A DNA stretch of 64,000 nucleotides from JAWKIW01 sp046331175 (GTDB taxonomy: Bacteria > Actinomycetota > Acidimicrobiia > Acidimicrobiales > Acidimicrobilacustridaceae): the NCBI GenBank assembly GCA_046331175.1, contig JAXLRI010000004.1:124001-188000 (forward strand). Direction: 5' to 3'. The position numbers were made by a program, and so were the translations under genes. Below, one piece after another: positions 59,820 to 64,000 of the stretch. Below the pieces are notes generated by a model that saw only the letters and a list, made by a program, of their open reading frames with translations, made no database searches and had not been told where the DNA came from. How positions within the stretch are numbered: position 1 is the stretch's first letter; every line of letters begins with the position of its first letter.

Positions 59820-61861
59820 GACGGAGCTCCTGCAGTGGTGAGCGTCGACGCGGTGGCACCGCGGCGGTTGGTGGGGGCGGACGAGGGGGTTCCGGGAGCG
59901 GCGGCGTCGGCCGCGGTGGTGGCTCGCAGCAGGGCGAGCGCTTGCTCGGCGACGCCGTGGGCGCCGAGGCCGAGCTCGGCGAGGATGGCGTCGGGCTTGC
60001 CGTGGGCGATGAAGTCGGTGGGCGTGCCGAGCACCCGCACGCGCGGCGGGCGGGACGTGCCGACGGTCAGCTCGGCGACCTGGTCGGCGACGGCGGCTCC
60101 GATGCCGCCCTCGCGGATGCCGTCCTCGACGGTCACGACCACGCGGTGGGCGACGGCGTCGACGAGCAGCTCGGGGTCGACGGGCCGGGCGCAGCGGGCG
60201 TCCCACACCGTGGTGCCCACGCCCACCTGCTCGAGCAGGGCGGCGGCGCCCACGCAGGCGTCGACGGCCTTGCCCACGCCGACGAGGCACACCTCGTCAC
60301 CGGCCCGCAGCCGGCGGGCCGCCTGGCCGCTACCGGTCTCGGCCGTCCACCCGGCGGTGGGCGGCATGGTCTTGGCCCAGCGGATGGCGACGGGGCCGGG
60401 CTCGGGACCGGTGGCCAGCGCGACCGCGTCGCGCAGCATCACCGGCAGCTCGGCCAGCGAGGACGGCGCCAGGATGCGCAGCCCCGGCACCCGCGACAGC
60501 AGCGCCATGTCGAGCACGCCGTGGTGGGAAGCACCGTCGTCGCCGGTGATCCCGGCCCGGTCGAGGCAGAAGACGACGGGCAGCCGGTGCAGGCCGACGT
60601 CGTAGATCGCCTGGTCGATGGCCCGGGTGAGGAAGGTGGCGTACACGGCGACGATCGGGACCAGGCCCCCCATGGCCATGCCGGCGGCGGCGGTCACGGC
60701 GTGCTGCTCGGCGATGCCGACGTCGAGGAAGCGATCCGGGAACCGCTGGGCGAAGCCGAGCAGCCCGGTCGAGTCGGGCATGGCCGCGGTGATGGCGACC
60801 AAGCGCGGATCCTCGGCCGCCAGCTCGACGAGGGCGGCACCGAAGGTGTCGGTGTACGAACCGGACTTGGCGGTGGAGGTGTCGTGCAGGCACTTCACCG
60901 GGTCCTGCTCGGCGGGGGCGTAGCCCCGGCCCTTCTGGGTGACGACGTGCAGCAGGCGAGGACCCCGGCGCGCCATCGCGTCGGTGAGGGCGGCGTCCAG
61001 GGCATCGAGGTCGTGGCCGTCGACCGACCCGCACCACGCCACGCCCAGGGCCTCGAAGAACCCGGCGGCGTCGGCGCCGGGTTGGCCGTCGGTGCCGTCC
61101 GGATCCACCTCGGTGGGGTCGGTGCGGCCCTGCCACCACGGCGCGGCGTCCCCCGCGCTCGTGGCCGAGAGGCGAGAGGCGGTGGGGGCGTAGGAGCGGC
61201 CGTTGTCGTTGAGCACGACCAGGCAGTCGGCGCCGGTGTGGCCGATGTTGTTGAGCCCCTCGTAGGCCATGCCGCCGGTGAGGGCGCCGTCGCCGATGAC
61301 GGCCACGACGCGCCGGCCCGACCCGACCGACGACGCCTCGGCGGTGGCCAGCCCGTGGGCGTAGGCCAGCACGGTCGAGGCGTGGCTGTTCTCGATCCAG
61401 TCGTGGTCGCTCTCGGCACGCGACGGGTAGCCGGACATGCCGCCCGGCTGGCGCAGCTCGGCGAAGCCGTCCCGGCGACCGGTGACGAGCTTGTGGGCGT
61501 AGGCCTGGTGCCCGGTGTCCCACAGGAGGATGTCCTCGGGCGACGACAGCACCCGGTGCAGGGCGAGGGTCAGCTCGACGGCCCCGAGGTTCGACCCGAG
61601 GTGGCCACCGTGCTCGAGCACCGAGTCGACGATGACCTGGCGCACCTCGGCGGCGAGGACCTCCAGCTCACCGGTCGACAGGGCCCGCAGGTCGGCCGGC
61701 GACCCGATGGCCTCCAGGCACGGCCCCCGCTCCCCGGTCGGTCGCTCGATCGATCCCTCGACCGATGCCTCGATCGCTCGCTGGTCCGGCGCCCCGGTCG
61801 ACCCCCCGGTCGCCCCGGCGCTCGGATCGGCCTCGATCCGGTCGTGCTGCGTCGTGCTCAC
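59816..61861 (-). CDS. dxs: 1-deoxy-D-xylulose 5-phosphate synthase
   Basis: 681 residues from GTG 61861 with GGAG upstream; the first 50 residues are low complexity. A thiamine-diphosphate enzyme joining pyruvate and GAP, first and usually rate-limiting in the MEP pathway. HGGHLGSNLGAVELTLALH, GDGALTGGMAYEGLNNIG (ThDP/Mg2+ motif), GVAWCGSVDGHD, MPDSTGLLGFAQRFPDRFLD and GIAEQHAVTAAAGMA are visible. It is the first gene of the operon, read from a promoter overlapping the TetR promoter. Confidence 0.96.
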   Translation of the reverse strand: MSTTQHDRIEADPSAGATGGSTGAPDQRAIEASVEGSIERPTGERGPCLEAIGSPADLRALSTGELEVLAAEVRQVIVDSVLEHGGHLGSNLGAVELTLALHRVLSSPEDILLWDTGHQAYAHKLVTGRRDGFAELRQPGGMSGYPSRAESDHDWIENSHASTVLAYAHGLATAEASSVGSGRRVVAVIGDGALTGGMAYEGLNNIGHTGADCLVVLNDNGRSYAPTASRLSATSAGDAAPWWQGRTDPTEVDPDGTDGQPGADAAGFFEALGVAWCGSVDGHDLDALDAALTDAMARRGPRLLHVVTQKGRGYAPAEQDPVKCLHDTSTAKSGSYTDTFGAALVELAAEDPRLVAITAAMPDSTGLLGFAQRFPDRFLDVGIAEQHAVTAAAGMAMGGLVPIVAVYATFLTRAIDQAIYDVGLHRLPVVFCLDRAGITGDDGASHHGVLDMALLSRVPGLRILAPSSLAELPVMLRDAVALATGPEPGPVAIRWAKTMPPTAGWTAETGSGQAARRLRAGDEVCLVGVGKAVDACVGAAALLEQVGVGTTVWDARCARPVDPELLVDAVAHRVVVTVEDGIREGGIGAAVADQVAELTVGTSRPPRVRVLGTPTDFIAHGKPDAILAELGLGAHGVAEQALALLRATTAADAAAPGTPSSAPTNRRGATASTLTTAGAPS

Positions 61862-61940
61862 GCTCCACCCCCTGCGGTGTGCCCCCACGCCGCCCCGGCC
61901 ATCCGGTGGCGGTCCTGCGGTCCCCGCCGGCGTCGTTGCC

Positions 61941-61991
61941 TTGACCGGGGCTGTGGTGGGAGTATTATTCCCTCACCAGTGAGTGAGTCAA
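61941..61991. promoter_or_regulatory. Overlapping divergent promoters with operator between dxs and the TetR gene
   Basis: Minus strand (dxs): -35 TTGACT (61986-61991), 17-bp spacer, -10 ATAATA (61963-61968). Plus strand (TetR): -35 TTGACC (61941-61946), 17-bp spacer, -10 ATTATT (61964-61969). The dxs spacer holds TTCCCTCACCAGTGAGTGA with the palindromic core CTCACCAGTGAG. A repressor bound there would cover both promoters. Confidence 0.78.
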
Positions 61992-62083
61992 GAGGGTGAT
62001 CCGGCGAACGCGATGCGTGAGGCGGTCCCCCGGGTGTGCAAGGCTCTGCGCGCCCGCACCGACGCCGAGGAGGCGAGCGAGCC

Positions 62084-62704
62084 ATGCCCGACGCCGCCAG
62101 CGAGCCCGCCAAGACCCGAACCCGCCTCGATCCCGAGCGCCGCAAGGAGCTGCTCCGCGCCGAGGCCCGCGCCGTGTTCGCCGAGCACGGCTACGCCGCC
62201 AGCGGCCTGGCCGAGGTGGCCGATCGGGCCGGCGTGAACAAGCGGCTCGTCTACTACTACTACCCGGGCGGCCGCTCCGAGCTCTACATCGCGGTGATGG
62301 CCGACCTCACCGCCGAGCTCGGCGAGCGCGTGCAGGCTGCCGTCTCCGCCCCCGTGAACACGGCTCGGCGGGTCGAGCGGCTGGTCGACGCGCTGGTCGG
62401 CTACTTCGAGGAGCGCCCCGACGCGTTCAACCTGCTCTTCCGCGACCCCTTCGGCGTGCGCGAGCCCGATGTCGTGCAGCAGGCGGTGGTCGTCCAGGCC
62501 GAGCTGGCCCGCGAGCTGGCCAAGCTGCTGTCGCAGGCAGGGGTGCCGCCGCTGACGCTGCTCGGCGTCACGTCCGGCACCTTGGCCTACGTCCTCAAGG
62601 TCATCGAGATGGCGGTGGCCGGCGAGCTCGACCGCGAGACCGCCGTCGACGCCTGCCTCACGTGCATCCTGGGCGTGCTGTCCCAGATGGGCGGCTTCGG
62701 CTGA
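62084..62704 (+). CDS. TetR-family transcriptional regulator
   Basis: 206 residues from ATG 62084 with GAGGAGG upstream. Helix-turn-helix: RAEARAVFAEHGYAASGLAE followed by VADRAGVNKRLVYYYYPGGR. The C-terminal helical domain (about 65-200) is the ligand pocket and dimer interface. It diverges from dxs and is followed by the HAD gene; near-identical palindromes stand at both promoters, so this protein is the prime candidate for binding them. The ligand may be an isoprenoid or lipid intermediate (inference). Confidence 0.9.
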   Translation: MPDAASEPAKTRTRLDPERRKELLRAEARAVFAEHGYAASGLAEVADRAGVNKRLVYYYYPGGRSELYIAVMADLTAELGERVQAAVSAPVNTARRVERLVDALVGYFEERPDAFNLLFRDPFGVREPDVVQQAVVVQAELARELAKLLSQAGVPPLTLLGVTSGTLAYVLKVIEMAVAGELDRETAVDACLTCILGVLSQMGGFG

Positions 62705-62722
62705 CCGAGGGCGCGGCACCGG

Positions 62723-62770
62723 TTGACGACCACGCCGCGCTGGTGCATTGTTCACTCCTCAGTGAGTGAA
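62723..62770 (+). promoter_or_regulatory. HAD gene promoter and operator
   Basis: -35 TTGACG (62723-62728), and CATTGT or ATTGTT after a 17- or 18-bp spacer as -10. The operator TTCACTCCTCAGTGAGTGAA lies at 62751-62770, over the expected transcription start. Confidence 0.65.
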
Positions 62771-62821
62771 CAGCCGAGCCGCCCACCACCCGGTCCGGCC
62801 GGTCCCGACCCCGGAGCGCCC

Positions 62822-63601
62822 ATGTCCGCCCTGCCGCTCGACCCCGCCACACCCGCGGGGCACCCCCGAGGTGCTGCCTTCTTCGACATCGACAAGACGG
62901 TCAGCGCCACCCCGGCGATGGTGGCCTTCGCCCGCCCCCTCTACGACGCCGGGCTGATCGGCAAGCGCCTGGTCGCGCACGCCGCCTGGCAGCACCTGCG
63001 CTTCAAGGCCCGGCGCTCCAACCCGGCCCGCATGGCCGAGATCCGCGCTGCCGGCCTCGAGATCATCCGGGGCTGGGACGCCGCCGAGGTCCGCCGCATC
63101 GTCGAGCGGTCGCTGCCCGAGGTGCTGGCGCCGGCGGTCTACGACGACGCCCTGGCGCTGATCCGGGCCCACCAGCGGCGCGGCGACGAGGTCTGGCTGG
63201 TGTCGGCCGAGCCGGTCGAGATCGTCGAGCCCCTCGGCGCGTTCCTCGGCGTCGACGGCACCATCGGCAGCGAGGCCACCGTCGGGAGCGATGGGCGCTA
63301 CACCGGCGAGGCGGCGACGTGGGTGTACGGCCCGGACAAGGCGGTCGCCATCCGAGCGCTGGCCGACCGCCGGGGGCTCGACCTGGCGGCGTCGTTCGCC
63401 TACTCCGACTCGGCCACCGACCTCCCCATGCTCGAGGTGGTCGGCCACCCCCGCTGCATCAACGCCGACCGCGCCCTGTCGCGCACGGCCCGCCGGCGGG
63501 GCTGGACCCGGCTGCGCTTCCGCCCCGGGAAGCCGACCCTGGCCGGCGGCGCCGCCGACGCTGCCGTGGTCAGGACGGGCGCGCTCGCCCCAGCGTCGTG
63601 A
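62822..63601 (+). CDS. HAD-superfamily hydrolase, subfamily IB (SerB-like)
   Basis: 259 residues from ATG 62822; the frame is open upstream, but that part overlaps the promoter. FFDIDKTVS carries the DxDxT nucleophile, WLVSAEPVEIVEPL the motif II Ser, and GPDKAVAIRALADRR and YSDSATDLPMLEVVG motifs III and IV. IB-type HADs of this form dephosphorylate phosphoserine-like or lysophosphatidate-like substrates. A basic C-terminal segment could touch the membrane. Its end overlaps the convergent TetR gene by 32 bp. Confidence 0.9.
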   Translation: MSALPLDPATPAGHPRGAAFFDIDKTVSATPAMVAFARPLYDAGLIGKRLVAHAAWQHLRFKARRSNPARMAEIRAAGLEIIRGWDAAEVRRIVERSLPEVLAPAVYDDALALIRAHQRRGDEVWLVSAEPVEIVEPLGAFLGVDGTIGSEATVGSDGRYTGEAATWVYGPDKAVAIRALADRRGLDLAASFAYSDSATDLPMLEVVGHPRCINADRALSRTARRRGWTRLRFRPGKPTLAGGAADAAVVRTGALAPAS

Positions 63602-64000
63602 GGCCGTCGCGCTCGCGGTAGAGGCGCTCCATGCCACCGACGATGAAGTCGGTGACGTAGTCGATGGTGGCCTCGTGGTCCCAGGCGTCCTCGGTGGCCT
63701 GCCGGAAGCCGATGGCCTCGACCAGCGAGAGGGTCATGACGGCGAGGACGCGGGCGGCGTCGGTGGTGATGGGGACGAACGGCTGCCACATCAGCTCGTA
63801 GATCGCGACCAGCCCGTCCTCGATGCGCTGGCGGCCGCCCGCCACCTCGGACTTGGCCGGCCCGAAGCCGCCGTACTCGGCGATGCGGACCATGGCGGCG
63901 ACGTCGGGCTTCTCCCGGATGAAGTCGAACCACGCCGCCACGGGCCCGCGCACGCGGGCGCGGATCGACCGCTCGTTCACCAGGTCGGCCTGGTCGGCGA
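63570..64000 (-). CDS. TetR-family regulator, ligand-binding part only (5' end outside window)
   Basis: 143 codons to the window edge, open at the 5' end (ADQADLVNERSIRARVRGPV is already inside the helical domain). Helices such as AAWFDFIREKPDVAAMVRIA, RIEDGLVAIYELMWQPFVP and ATIDYVTDFIVGGMERLYRE are typical of the TetR C-terminal domain. The helix-turn-helix lies beyond position 64000. It converges with the HAD gene. Confidence 0.82.
   Translation of the reverse strand, partial: ADQADLVNERSIRARVRGPVAAWFDFIREKPDVAAMVRIAEYGGFGPAKSEVAGGRQRIEDGLVAIYELMWQPFVPITTDAARVLAVMTLSLVEAIGFRQATEDAWDHEATIDYVTDFIVGGMERLYRERDGLTTLGRARPS

Overview
The window is very GC-rich (about 70-75% by eye outside one island), with frequent GTG starts, 4-nt ATGA/GTGA gene overlaps and actinobacterial gene families (single-chain ACC, MalT-like LuxR ATPase regulator, complete MEP isoprenoid genes). 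It fits a high-GC Actinomycetota chromosome. A deep lineage such as Acidimicrobiia is plausible, but there is no rRNA here to prove it.

Layout. 1-10.6 kb holds a carotenoid-oxygenase-like gene cut by the window edge, a glycosyltransferase-methyltransferase fusion, a large sigma-like membrane protein, a sigma-70 factor, an MFS and a VIT-type transporter, and a DnaJ/beta-propeller fusion. 10.6-27.8 kb (minus strand) is one probable operon of four genes: acyl-CoA dehydrogenase, a 2980-residue KS-AT-KS-ACPx4-KR-DH synthase, a single-chain carboxylase, and a phosphopantetheinyl transferase. It looks like a self-contained factory for an unusual lipid or polyketide. All four carrier domains carry Thr where Ser should hold the pantetheine arm, and the carboxylase has a degenerate biotin-carboxylase domain. 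28-38 kb holds regulators and stress or redox genes: GlxA-like regulator, DJ-1 protein, cation/proton antiporter, SDR, LuxR-ATPase, and an ArsR-SRPBCC operon with two operator dyads.

38.5-44.7 kb is an island next to a tRNA-Arg(CCU) gene. A truncated copy of the tRNA and its downstream DNA lies at the left, and between the copies are three ISL3-family transposase genes (two intact, one broken) and one lower-GC orphan gene. 45-53 kb holds two alpha/beta hydrolases, two FtsX-type permeases, a GH1 glycosidase and a secreted lipase, with several palindromic intergenic repeats. 53-62 kb (minus) is a tightly overlapping isoprenoid operon dxs-uppS-(ABC ATPase)-ispG-dxr-ispH-ispE. A TetR regulator diverges from dxs, followed by an HAD phosphatase and a second, partial TetR.

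How they work together. Several promoters (dxs/TetR, permeases/GH1, HAD and, more weakly, lipase) share a palindrome related to TTCACTCACCAGTGAGTGA in or beside the -35/-10 region. This suggests a small TetR regulon linking isoprenoid supply, an ABC exporter split between two loci, and extracellular hydrolases. A 51-bp palindrome occurs four times, once in frame inside the ABC ATPase gene.
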